Assembly (NCBI RefSeq): GCF_026017845.1
Contig: NZ_CP100416.1
Coordinates: 6,329,444 to 6,393,443 of the forward strand
Source of the DNA: Amycolatopsis mediterranei
Lineage (GTDB): Bacteria > Actinomycetota > Actinomycetes > Mycobacteriales > Pseudonocardiaceae
Length of the DNA: 64,000 bases
Reading direction: 5' to 3'
Shown here one piece after another: positions 40,840 to 48,513 of the stretch. Numbering within the stretch: position 1 is the first letter of the stretch; each line of letters starts with the position of its first letter. The notes beneath the pieces are model-generated. The model ran no database searches. It was not told the origin of the DNA and worked only from the letters and a program-made list of their open reading frames with translations. Position numbers and translations under genes: made by a program.

Positions 40840-43185
40840 TCAGCCTTCCCAGGTCCAGTCGCGGATCTCGGGCAGATCCTCGCCGTGGGCCCGGATCCAC
40901 CGCCCGTGCCGTCCCTGGGCCTCGGTCATCCGCTGCCGCAGCACCCCGGCCGTCGCGACGAGGCCCGGCACCCGGTCGATCACGTCGATGACCAGCTGGA
41001 AGCGGTCCATGTGGTTGAGCACCAGCATGTCGAACGGCGTGGTCGTCGTCCCGTGCTCGGTGTAACCGCGCACGTGGAGGTCGTGGTGATTGGTCCGGCG
41101 GTACGCCAGCCGGTGGATCAGCCACGGATAGCCGTGGTAGGCGAAGATCACCGGCCGGTCCGGCGTGAACAACGCGTCGAACTCCCGGTCCGACAGCCCG
41201 TGCGGGTGCTCGGCCTCCGGCTGCAGCCGCATCAGATCGACCACGTTCACCACCCGCACCGCCAGCTCCGGCAGTTCCTCCCGCAGGATCTTCGCCGCGG
41301 CCAGCACCTCCAACGTGGGAGCGTCACCGGCGCAGCCGAGGACCACGTCCGGTTCGCGGCCGGTGTGCGTGCTGGCCCACTCCCAGATGCTCACGCCGCG
41401 GGAGCAGTGCAACGCCGCCTGCTCGGCGTCCAGCCAGTTCGGCGTGTCGTTCTTGCCCGCAACCACGACGTTCACGTAGTCCCGGCTGCGCAGGCAGTGC
41501 GCGGCGACTTCCAGCAGGGTGTTGGTGTCCGGCGGGAAGTAGATCCGCACGACCTCGGAGCTCTTGTTCGCGACGTGGTCGACGAAGCCGGGATCCTGGT
41601 GGGAGAAGCCGTTGTGGTCTTGGCGCCACACGTGCGAAGTCAGCAGGTAGTTCAGCGACGCCACCGGGCGCCGCCACGGGATCCGCCGGTGCACCCGCAG
41701 CCACTTGATGTGCTGGTTGACCATCGAGTCGACGATGTGGACGAAAGCTTCGTAGCACGAGAACAGCCCGTGCCGGCCGGACAGCAGGTAGCCCTCGAGC
41801 CAGCCCTGGCACAGGTGCTCCGAGAGCACCTCGAGCACGCGGCCGTCGGCGGACAGGTGCTCGTCGACCGGCTCGACCGCCGCCTGCCATTGCTTGCCGG
41901 TGACGTCGTAGACCGCATCCAGCCGGTTGGACGCCGTCTCGTCGGGGCCGAACAGGCGGAAGTTCGCCCGGTCGGCGTTGAGCGCGAAGACGTCCCGCAG
42001 GAACCGGCCCAGCACCCGGGTCGGCTCGGCCATCGTCGCGCCCGGTCTCGGCACGGCGACGGCGTGGGCCGCGATGTCCGGCAGGGTCAGCGGGCGCAGC
42101 AGCACGCCGCCGTTGGCGTGCGGGTTCGCGCCCATCCGGCGCTCCCCGGCCGGGATCATCGTCGTGACGTCCGCGACCGGACGGCCGCGGGAGTCGAACA
42201 ACTCCTCCGGACGGTACGAGCGCAGCCACTCCTCCAGCTGGCGCAGGTGGTCCGGGTTCGTCCGGACTTCGGCCAGCGGCACCTGGTGCGCACGCCACGT
42301 GCCCTCCACCGGCTTTCCGTCCACAACGGACGGACCGGTCCAGCCCTTGGGGCTGCGCAGCACGATCATCGGCCACACGCCACGCCGCTCGGCGAGCGTG
42401 GCGACCGCCGAGTCGAGCGCCGCAGCCATCGCCTGGTGCATCAACTCCCGATCGTAGCCCTCGACATAGATCGGCGCGTAGCCGTACCCGCGCAGCAGGG
42501 CGTCCAGCTCGGCCGGGGCGATGCGCGAGAGCACGGTCGGGTTGGCGATCTTGTAGCCGTTGAGGTGCAGGATCGGCAGCACCGCACCGTCGCGGACCGG
42601 GTCGAGGAACTTGTTTGCGTGCCAGGACGTCGCCAGCGGCCCGGTCTCGGCCTCGCCGTCACCGACCACGCACGCCACCAGCAGGCCGGGGTTGTCGAAC
42701 GCAGCACCGAAGGCGTGCGCGAGCGAGTAACCCGACTCCCCGCCTTCGTGGATCGAGCCGGGCACCTGCGGCGCCACATGACTCGGCACACCGCCGGGGA
42801 AGGAGAACTGCCTGAACAGCTCGGCCATCCCGGCGGCGTCGCGCGTGACGTCGGGCCACGCCTCGGTGTAGCTGCCTTCGAGCCACGTATTGGCCAGCAG
42901 GGCCGGGCCGCCGTGACCCGGTCCGGTGACGAGCATGGCGTTCAGGTCGTGGGTGAGGATCGCGCGATTCAGATGCGCGTAGACGAAGTTGAGGCCGGGT
43001 GAAGTCCCCCAGTGCCCGAGCAACCTCGGCTTGATCTGCTCGGGTCGCAGCGCCTCGCGCAGCAGCGGGTTCGCCATCAGGTAGATCTGGCCGGCCGAGA
43101 GGTAGTTCGCGGCCCGCCAGAGCGCATCCACCTGGGCCAGCTCGGTGCTGCCGAGCACCACGGGCCGGGCGTCGAGCGCGGTCAC
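40840..43185 (-). CDS. xfp: Phosphoketolase (xylulose-5-P/fructose-6-P)
   Basis: 781 aa, the normal family length, from a GTG at 43185 that overlaps the upstream USP stop (GTGA). TPP-binding and family motifs: LLGHWGTSPGLNFVYAHLNR, VTGPGHGGPA, SIHEGGESGYSLAHAFGAAF, VVGDGEAETGPLATSWHANK, ILHLNGYKIANPT, and SHQDPGFVDHV. It splits fructose-6-P or xylulose-5-P with phosphate to give acetyl-phosphate plus erythrose-4-P or glyceraldehyde-3-P. Acetyl-phosphate can then feed the acetate kinase at 27 kb to make ATP without respiration. It is the third gene of a CBS-USP-xfp operon with a strong DevR-like box at its head. Confidence 0.95.
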   Translation of the reverse strand: MTALDARPVVLGSTELAQVDALWRAANYLSAGQIYLMANPLLREALRPEQIKPRLLGHWGTSPGLNFVYAHLNRAILTHDLNAMLVTGPGHGGPALLANTWLEGSYTEAWPDVTRDAAGMAELFRQFSFPGGVPSHVAPQVPGSIHEGGESGYSLAHAFGAAFDNPGLLVACVVGDGEAETGPLATSWHANKFLDPVRDGAVLPILHLNGYKIANPTVLSRIAPAELDALLRGYGYAPIYVEGYDRELMHQAMAAALDSAVATLAERRGVWPMIVLRSPKGWTGPSVVDGKPVEGTWRAHQVPLAEVRTNPDHLRQLEEWLRSYRPEELFDSRGRPVADVTTMIPAGERRMGANPHANGGVLLRPLTLPDIAAHAVAVPRPGATMAEPTRVLGRFLRDVFALNADRANFRLFGPDETASNRLDAVYDVTGKQWQAAVEPVDEHLSADGRVLEVLSEHLCQGWLEGYLLSGRHGLFSCYEAFVHIVDSMVNQHIKWLRVHRRIPWRRPVASLNYLLTSHVWRQDHNGFSHQDPGFVDHVANKSSEVVRIYFPPDTNTLLEVAAHCLRSRDYVNVVVAGKNDTPNWLDAEQAALHCSRGVSIWEWASTHTGREPDVVLGCAGDAPTLEVLAAAKILREELPELAVRVVNVVDLMRLQPEAEHPHGLSDREFDALFTPDRPVIFAYHGYPWLIHRLAYRRTNHHDLHVRGYTEHGTTTTPFDMLVLNHMDRFQLVIDVIDRVPGLVATAGVLRQRMTEAQGRHGRWIRAHGEDLPEIRDWTWEG

Positions 43186-44087
43186 TTCACCGGCTCCGGG
43201 CGGACGACGAGCACCGGGCAGGAGGCGTGGTGAACCAGCGCCTGACTGGTCGAACCCAGCAGCATCCCGGTGAACCCACCACGACCGCGGCAACCGACGA
43301 CCACCAGCTGAGCGGTCTCGCTCGCCCCGAGCAAGACGTTCCGCGGCCGGTCGCGGACCAGCTGCCGCCGGATCTCCACGTCGGGGTACTTCTCCTGCCA
43401 GCCCGACAGGCGTTCGGTCAGCAGTCGCTGCTCACCCTCTTCGAGGGTTTCCGGCTGGGTGCGGATGCGGGCGGTGCCGCGGGTGTCTTCGTAGGTGATG
43501 TCGTTCCAAGCGTGCACCGCGACCAGCGGCACGCCGCGCAGCGAAGCTTCCTCGAACGCGACGGCGATGGCCTGCTCGCTGTTCGGGCTGCCGTCGACGC
43601 CGACGACGACCGGTCCCGTTTCCGGGGCGGCCGTGTTCTCCGGGCGGCCGCGGACGACGGCGACCGGGCAGTGGGCATGGCCGACGACCGAAGCCGCCGT
43701 GCCCCCGAGCAGCATGTCCGCGAACCCGCCGGTCCCCGTCCGGCCGACGACCAGCAGCCGCGCGTGCCGCGACTCGTCGATCAGCATCGGCACCGGCGAG
43801 TCGTTGGGCAGCTCGGTGACGATGACCAAGTCCTTGTCGACCGACGCGGCCAGGGCGCGGGCGTCGGCGATGGCGCGTTCCCCTTCGGCCTGGACCGCCT
43901 CGAACAGCGTCGTTGCGCCGATTCCGCTCATGCCGCCGCCGTAGTACAGACCGGCGATCTGCAGCCCGTGCACGATCTTCAGCTGGAGGTGACGCCGGGA
44001 AGCGATGTCCGCCGCCCAGGCGACGGCGGCGGCCGACCCCGCCGAGCCGTCCACGCCCACGGTGATCCTCGGTTCGGTGGTGGTCAT
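43182..44087 (-). CDS. Universal stress protein, tandem domain (USP-3)
   Basis: 301 aa, two UspA domains. Domain 1: ITVGVDGSAGSAAAVAWA and VVGRTGTGGFADMLLGGTAA; domain 2: VVVGVDGSPNSEQAIAVAF and VVGCRGRGGFTGMLLGSTSQ. Both keep the G-x2-G-x9-G-S/T ATP loop. The tandem arrangement is that of the DosR-regulon USPs (Rv1996, Rv2005c, Rv2623) of M. tuberculosis. Its ATG overlaps the stop of the CBS gene and its stop overlaps the phosphoketolase start, so the three are translationally linked. Confidence 0.93.
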   Translation of the reverse strand: MTTTEPRITVGVDGSAGSAAAVAWAADIASRRHLQLKIVHGLQIAGLYYGGGMSGIGATTLFEAVQAEGERAIADARALAASVDKDLVIVTELPNDSPVPMLIDESRHARLLVVGRTGTGGFADMLLGGTAASVVGHAHCPVAVVRGRPENTAAPETGPVVVGVDGSPNSEQAIAVAFEEASLRGVPLVAVHAWNDITYEDTRGTARIRTQPETLEEGEQRLLTERLSGWQEKYPDVEIRRQLVRDRPRNVLLGASETAQLVVVGCRGRGGFTGMLLGSTSQALVHHASCPVLVVRPEPVK

Positions 44088-44695
44088 CGTGTCTGCTCCT
44101 CGCCCGCGTAGGCGGTGTCGGCGGCGACGACGCCGGGCACGGCGAGCGCCAGCAACTGGGCGACGTGCCGGTCGGTGCCGTCGTCGAACTGGTCGGTGAT
44201 GTGCACGAGCCCGTCGCGGACGTCGACGTGCCAGCGGCCGCTGCCGCCGTAGATCTCCAGGCGGTGCTGGACGTCCCGGGCGATCTCGACGTCCTCGCGG
44301 GCGAGCACCCGCACGACGTCGCCGCGGGTCACGATGCCGACGACGGCCGAGCCGTCGACGATCGGCATCGCGCGGATCCGGGCGTCCACCAGCGCCTGGC
44401 ACAGGTCGGCGACGTCGGTCCCGGTGCTCATCGCGGTCACGGGGGTGGTCATCAGGTCCCCCACGGTCTTGCCCGCGGACGCGGCTTCGTGGTGCTCGTG
44501 GGCGTGCCGGGGATCCACCGGGATCCGGCCGCGGATCAGGTCGGCTTCCGTGACGATGCCGATCAGCCGATCGTCGTCGTCGACCACCGGAAGGGCGGTG
44601 AAGCCGTGAGCGGCCAGCAGTTCGGCCGCTTCCTTCGCGGAGGTCAACGGCTGCACGGTGATCACGGGCGCGGTCATCAGGTCGCGTGCTCGCAT
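44084..44695 (-). CDS. CBS-pair/BON-domain protein (CBS-1)
   Basis: 203 aa from the ATG at 44695. Two CBS motifs: RARDLMTAPVITVQPLTSAK to GIVTEADLIRG, and VGDLMTTPVTAMSTGTDVAD to GIVTRGDVVRV. The C-terminal ~70 residues (EIARDVQHRLEIYG... DGLVHITDQF) form a BON domain, a small lipid or partner-binding fold. CBS pairs bind adenosine nucleotides and may report energy charge. It is first in the CBS-USP-xfp operon. The DosR regulon of M. tuberculosis has a CBS protein of similar build (Rv2626c, without BON). Confidence 0.9.
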   Translation of the reverse strand: MRARDLMTAPVITVQPLTSAKEAAELLAAHGFTALPVVDDDDRLIGIVTEADLIRGRIPVDPRHAHEHHEAASAGKTVGDLMTTPVTAMSTGTDVADLCQALVDARIRAMPIVDGSAVVGIVTRGDVVRVLAREDVEIARDVQHRLEIYGGSGRWHVDVRDGLVHITDQFDDGTDRHVAQLLALAVPGVVAADTAYAGEEQTR

Positions 44696-44770
44696 CGGGG
44701 TTCCTGCCTTTCGTGTCACCTCCCAACCTAGGAAGGCGGAGGCCGGGTCACCGCTGGCGTCGGTCACCGG

Positions 44771-44824
44771 TCGCGAGGACTTACGTCCCTTCGCGAGATC
44801 AGGTCCACAAAGGACGAAGCTCCC
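44771..44824. promoter_or_regulatory. Tandem DevR/DosR-type boxes upstream of CBS-USP-xfp
   Basis: Site 1, AGGACTTACGTCCC (44776-44789), matches the core at 12 of 14, the best in the window, and is framed by TCGCGA on both sides (44771-44776, 44791-44796). Site 2, AGGACGAAGCTCCC (44811-44824), matches 10 of 14. Site 1 is 81 bp upstream of the CBS start codon. Confidence 0.65.
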
Positions 44825-44858
44825 GCGTAGCGCATCGCGGCCCGGGTCCGCAGCGTGG

Positions 44859-45770
44859 TCATGTCCCGCTCCCGGTCCGCTGCGGCCGCACGACCGCCAC
44901 CGGGCACGGCGAGTGCGCGATCAGCGCCTGGCTCGTCGAGCCGAGCAGCATCCCGGTGAACCCGCCGCGGCCACGGCAGCCGACCACGATCAGCTGCGCG
45001 GTCTCGCCGCGCTCCAGCAGCGTGCGCACCGGTCGCCCGCGGGTGACCTCGAGCTCGATCGTCAGGTCCGGGTACTTGCGCTGCCAGCCGACCACCTGCT
45101 CAGCCGGCTTGACGCGCTCCACCACCGCGATCTCCGCGGGATCCTGCTGCAGCGGATGCGCCCGGAGCATGCCGTCGGCGAGGATGTCGCTCCAGGTGTG
45201 CACCGCGACGAGCCTGGTGCCACGCAGCCGCGCCTCCTCGCAAGCGAAGGCGAGCGCGGCCTCGCTGTCGGCCGAACCGTCGGCGCCGACGAGCACGGGC
45301 CCGGCGTCCGGCGGCGCGTCGTGCGGCGTCCGGCCGCGGACCACCGCGATCGGGCAGTGCGCGTGCGCCGCCACGGCGGCGACGGTCGAGCCGACGAGCA
45401 GACCGGTGAAGCCGCCCAGCCCGTGTGAGCCGAGCACGAGCAGTTCGGCGTGCTGCGACTCCTGGACGAGAGCGGTGACCGGGCTCCACTCCCGAGCCGC
45501 GGTGGTGACGTCGAGGCCGGGGTACTCGGCCAAGACCGCGTCCCGTGCTTCGGCCAGCCGGCCTTCGGCTCGCTCGGCCAGCCCGGCCCGGACTTGCTCG
45601 TGCGTGCCGAACGCGACGGGCGCCTTCACCTGCGGCAGCGCGTAGACCTGCACCAGCCGCAGCGGACGCCCGCGGCGGCCGGCTTCCGCACCGGCCCACA
45701 CGGCAGCCTGCACCGCGGAGCTCGAGCCGTCGATCCCGGCGACGACGACGCCGTCAACGAATCCGGGCAT
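44859..45770 (-). CDS. Universal stress protein, tandem domain (USP-4)
   Basis: 303 aa. Domain 1: VVVAGIDGSSSAVQAAVWAG and LGSHGLGGFTGLLVGSTVAA; domain 2: VLVGADGSADSEAALAFACE and VVGCRGRGGFTGMLLGSTSQ. Both ATP loops are intact. The last 90 residues are nearly the same as in USP-3, pointing to duplication. The start overlaps the end of the small DUF1918-like gene by 17 bp. It precedes the CBS-USP-xfp operon and its 3' end lies just upstream of that operon's DevR boxes. Confidence 0.93.
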   Translation of the reverse strand: MPGFVDGVVVAGIDGSSSAVQAAVWAGAEAGRRGRPLRLVQVYALPQVKAPVAFGTHEQVRAGLAERAEGRLAEARDAVLAEYPGLDVTTAAREWSPVTALVQESQHAELLVLGSHGLGGFTGLLVGSTVAAVAAHAHCPIAVVRGRTPHDAPPDAGPVLVGADGSADSEAALAFACEEARLRGTRLVAVHTWSDILADGMLRAHPLQQDPAEIAVVERVKPAEQVVGWQRKYPDLTIELEVTRGRPVRTLLERGETAQLIVVGCRGRGGFTGMLLGSTSQALIAHSPCPVAVVRPQRTGSGT

Positions 45771-45897
45771 GGCCGTCCTCCTCGTGGATGAGCTGCCGGA
45801 CCCGGTCGAGGCGGATCTCGAGGATCCGGCCTCGCTGTCCGGGTGCGCCGACCCGCGACCCGTTGCTGACGAGCCAGTCGCCCGGCCGTGGGTGCAT
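45754..45897 (-). CDS. DUF1918-like small protein, shortened
   Basis: 47 aa from the ATG at 45897. MHPRPGDWLVSNGSRVGAPG and QRGRILEIR match the front of DUF1918 proteins (usually ~60 aa, an SH3-like barrel). The expected strand with the W-x-DGHE core is replaced by LDRVRQLIHEEDGHARIR, in which only EDGH remains, so the C-terminus is altered or frameshifted. It overlaps USP-4 by 17 bp. DUF1918 genes occur in the neighbourhoods of stress proteins in actinobacteria. Possibly non-functional. Confidence 0.6.
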   Translation of the reverse strand: MHPRPGDWLVSNGSRVGAPGQRGRILEIRLDRVRQLIHEEDGHARIR

Positions 45898-46010
45898 GGT
45901 GTTCCTCCTCAGATGTCCACAGTGGACTTCTCGGGCGTGGTGGGCGTACCCGGTCGCCACGAGGCGCGGTGCGCGGCGATCCCGATCAAGGAGGCCTTCC
46001 CCGGCTTTGC

Positions 46011-46646
46011 TCAAGCCACGTCGTTCCAGACGTAGTCCAGGCGGTTGCGCACCTCGACCACCCCGGACAGTTCCTGGATCAGCCGGGTCACCGGGGCGAT
46101 GTCGCTGCGGCGCTCCACCCGCCCGACGACCGTGACGATCTCGGCCCGCACCTCGATGCGGACCCGATCCGGCCCGAGGTTGAGCTGATCCCGCAGCACC
46201 CGTTCGCTGACCTCGCGCTCGAGGTCGCTGTCACCGCGGGTGAAGACCGCGACCAGGTCACGGCGCGACAGCACGCCCGCTACTTTCCCGTTGCGGAGCA
46301 CGAACAACCGGCGTACGCCGCTGTGCGCGAACTGCGCGGCGGCCGCGGCGAGTGTCGCGTCGGCGGCGATCGTGACCGCCGGGCTCGTCATCAGGTCCTT
46401 CGCGACGCACGCGGTAGCCTTGCGGGCCGGCCGGCGCTCGCGCCACCGGGGCTTGCGCTCCTCCCACAGATGGGGGAGCAAATCCGCCTCGGAGACGACG
46501 CCGACCAGGGCACCGGTCTTGTCGACCACGCCGACCGCGCTGATCCCGTTGCCGGTGAGCAGCTGGGCGATGTCCTTGAACGGCGTCTGCGGGGAAACGG
46601 TGATCGGGTCGGCGGTCATGACCGCGGACACCTTGCCGGCGTTCAT
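46011..46646 (-). CDS. CBS-pair/BON-domain protein (CBS-2)
   Basis: 211 aa. CBS 1: KVSAVMTADPITVSPQTPFK to GVVSEADLLPHLW; a basic linker (EERKPRWRERRPARKA); CBS 2: VAKDLMTSPAVTIAADATLA to GVLSRRDLVAVFTR. The BON domain follows: DLEREVSERVLRDQLNLGPD, EIVTVVGRVERRSD, and VVEVRNRLDYVW, the last motif being typical. It starts 2 bp after USP-5 stops, so the two form a unit similar to the CBS-USP arrangement 2 kb away but in reverse order, suggesting a duplicated module. Confidence 0.92.
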   Translation of the reverse strand: MNAGKVSAVMTADPITVSPQTPFKDIAQLLTGNGISAVGVVDKTGALVGVVSEADLLPHLWEERKPRWRERRPARKATACVAKDLMTSPAVTIAADATLAAAAAQFAHSGVRRLFVLRNGKVAGVLSRRDLVAVFTRGDSDLEREVSERVLRDQLNLGPDRVRIEVRAEIVTVVGRVERRSDIAPVTRLIQELSGVVEVRNRLDYVWNDVA

Positions 46647-46648
46647 CT

Positions 46649-47533
46649 TCAGACCTCTTTCTCGGTACGGACGACCATGACCGGGCAGGCCGCGTGGTGC
46701 AGGAGAGCCTGGCTCGTGGAGCCGAGCACCAGTCCGGCGAAACCACCTCGGCCACGGCTGCCGACGACGAGCAGCTGCGCATGGTGGCTCAGTTCGAGGA
46801 GACGGGCGCGGGGCTTGTCGTGCTCGACGCGGCGCTCGACCTGGACGTCCGGGTACTTGTCCTGCCAGCCCGCCAGCCGCTGCGCGAGCAGGCGGCGGCC
46901 CGAGTCCTGAAGGGATTCACCCTGGATGGCGACGTTGCCGTCGCTGAACAGGCCGGCCGTGTCACCGTCGTGCCAGGTGTACAGGGCGACGAGCGAGGCG
47001 TTGCGGATCGAAGCCTCCTCGAAGGCCCAGGCGATCGCCGCTTCGCTCAGCGGGCTGCCGTCGGCACCCACGACGACCGGGCCGCCGGGCTTCTCCGCAC
47101 CGCGGACGACCACGACCGGGCAGTGCGCCCGCGCGGCGAGGTCGACGTCGGGTGAGCCGCTGAACAGGCCCGCGATCGCCCCGACCGGCTCGCCGGTGAC
47201 GAGGATCCGGGCTCGCTCCGAAACTTCGAGCAGGCCGGGAACCGGGCCGCGGTCACTCGCCTCGGTCGCGATGGCCAGCCCCGGCACGGTGGCTTCGAGC
47301 GTGGCCCGGGTCTGCCGCAGCAGCCGGTCCGCTTCGGCCTCCTTGACCGCCAGCCAGTCCGACGGCGGATGGATCTTGCCGCCGAGCGCCGCGTCCTCCA
47401 AGCCGTAGGCGGTGTAGACGAGCAGGGACGCGTGCCGGCGGGCCGCTTCCCCGGCCGCCCACAACGCGGCCGCCGCGGCGGTCTCCGAACCGTCCACGGC
47501 GACGACGATCGGCGGGTTTCCGGTTGCGCTCAT
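46649..47533 (-). CDS. Universal stress protein, tandem domain (USP-5)
   Basis: 294 aa from the ATG at 47533. Domain 1 begins IVVAVDGSETAAAAALWAAG, but its nucleotide loop is worn: LVTGEPVGAIAGLFSGSPDV lacks the G-x2-G-x9-G pattern. Domain 2 is canonical: VVVGADGSPLSEAAIAWAFE and VVGSRGRGGFAGLVLGSTSQ. So only the second domain is likely to bind ATP in the usual way. It heads the USP-5/CBS-2 pair, and a DevR-like box lies about 100 bp upstream. Confidence 0.92.
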   Translation of the reverse strand: MSATGNPPIVVAVDGSETAAAAALWAAGEAARRHASLLVYTAYGLEDAALGGKIHPPSDWLAVKEAEADRLLRQTRATLEATVPGLAIATEASDRGPVPGLLEVSERARILVTGEPVGAIAGLFSGSPDVDLAARAHCPVVVVRGAEKPGGPVVVGADGSPLSEAAIAWAFEEASIRNASLVALYTWHDGDTAGLFSDGNVAIQGESLQDSGRRLLAQRLAGWQDKYPDVQVERRVEHDKPRARLLELSHHAQLLVVGSRGRGGFAGLVLGSTSQALLHHAACPVMVVRTEKEV

Positions 47534-47632
47534 GACGTGTTTCCTCCGGGTTCCGGTGCGCGGACCACGCATCCGCCCCGAAGGTAGGACGCGGCGACGC
47601 CCGGCGGATGCGGCCGTTCGTCCCCGCGTCCG

Positions 47633-47646
47633 GGGACTTTCGACAG
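47633..47646. promoter_or_regulatory. DevR/DosR-type box upstream of USP-5
   Basis: GGGACTTTCGACAG: the left half GGGACTTT is a perfect DosR half-site and the right half is poor (10 of 14). It is 100 bp upstream of the USP-5 ATG (minus strand) and 53 bp upstream of the membrane-protein ATG at 47699 (plus strand). It overlaps GTCCCC/GGGGAC arms of a larger inverted repeat (47620-47637). Confidence 0.45.
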
Positions 47647-47698
47647 CTCCCGGCGACCAGGCCGCGGGCGCATGGTGAGCGGGAGGAGGTGTCGTGCG

Positions 47699-48046
47699 AT
47701 GCAACGCGAATGGCGAGACGCGGTGGCGACCGTACCGGTCCTGTTCACCATCGCCCTGTACATCGAATACCTGGCCGACGGGAGCACCCTGTGGGTGCAC
47801 GGCCCCCGCGCGATGGCGGCCACCGCACTGGTACTGGGCCTGGCCGCCTGCGTGCTCGGCTCGTGGGTGTGGACCGGCGCGGCGCGGTGGCTCAGTGCCC
47901 CGCTCGGTGCGGCCGCGCTGTTGGCCGCCGTCTTCACGCTCGTGACCGGCAGCGGCGTCACGCTCGCCGTGCTGATCGCGCTGGTCACGGCGTTGTGGGT
48001 GGTCTCGACCGTCCGGCACGTGCGGACCCCGGCCGGACGGCCATGA
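47699..48046 (+). CDS. Small membrane protein, unknown
   Basis: 115 aa from the ATG at 47699, chosen for the GGGAGGAGG at 47681-47689. Four hydrophobic segments can be seen (VATVPVLFTIALYIEYLAD; AMAATALVLGLAACVLGSWV; LSAPLGAAALLAAVFTLVTG; VTLAVLIALVTALWVVSTV), so it is almost wholly membrane-embedded. No family is recognised. It diverges from USP-5 across the DevR-like site and so may belong to the same regulon. Confidence 0.72.
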   Translation: MQREWRDAVATVPVLFTIALYIEYLADGSTLWVHGPRAMAATALVLGLAACVLGSWVWTGAARWLSAPLGAAALLAAVFTLVTGSGVTLAVLIALVTALWVVSTVRHVRTPAGRP

Positions 48047-48060
48047 CCATCCGGCTCGGC

Positions 48061-48310
48061 TCAGCCCACGGCCAGGACGTACGGCACGGTGCTGACGCTC
48101 AGGTGGTGCTTTCCGGCGAAAGCCAGGAACTCCCGCGCCGGCGGGACGTCGGACAGGTGGATGTCCGCGACCGCCGGCGCGAACAGGATCGCCGAATCCA
48201 GGGGCTCCGGCGGTGGCTCGGCGGCGTCCCCGGCTGACACGGCGCCCAGGTCCAGCGCAGCCGGCGTGCTCCGGCGCCTCGGCCACCCGGCGCCGCAGGC
48301 GGGTCCGCTC
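48061..48310 (-). pseudogene. Alcohol dehydrogenase-like C-terminal remnant
   Basis: A frame ending at 48061 reads EPLDSAILFAPAVADIHLSD, VPPAREFLAFAGKHHLSV and STVPYVLAVG. These resemble scattered pieces of a zinc-binding ADH end (the cofactor-domain AAILFAP strand, then IHLSDIP and the last helix) with the sequence between them deleted. There is no start codon. It follows directly on the YbdK fragment, so a large deletion probably joined the two. Confidence in the ADH assignment is moderate. Confidence 0.5.
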
Positions 48311-48319
48311 TGCGTGAAC

Positions 48320-48505
48320 CTAGGACAGCGACCGGCACACGGCGGTCGCCGTCTCGACCTGGAACTGCAGGAACCCGGCCATCACCCCCGGCTCGTCCGC
48401 CCGCAGGTCCAGGACCCGCGGTGCCGCCGCGGCCGTCGTTCCTGAGCGCGGGTCGACGAGCACGAACTCCTCCTCGACCCCGACCGTGTCTCCCCCGGCG
48501 TCCAC
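48320..48505 (-). pseudogene. N-terminal fragment of YbdK-type carboxylate-amine ligase
   Basis: 61 codons from a GTG at 48505. DTVGVEEEFVLVDPRSG and VMAGFLQFQVETATAVCRSL are the first two strands and helix of the glutamate-cysteine ligase family 2 (YbdK) proteins, which are about 370 aa long. A TAG at 48320 ends the frame where the rest should continue. It starts 8 bp after the flavodoxin stop, so the intact ancestor was probably in the same operon. Confidence 0.7.
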
Positions 48506-48513
48506 GATCGGCC

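Noticed and set aside
40840..43293. Longer phosphoketolase start at 43293
   Set aside because: The extra 36 residues have no family match and overlap the end of the USP-3 gene; the GTG at 43185 gives the normal length and a 4-base overlap.
45915..45927. GTCCACAGTGGAC as a DevR box
   Set aside because: The half-sites point the wrong way (GTCC outside, GGAC inside) and the spacing is wrong; kept instead as a CCACWGTGG example.
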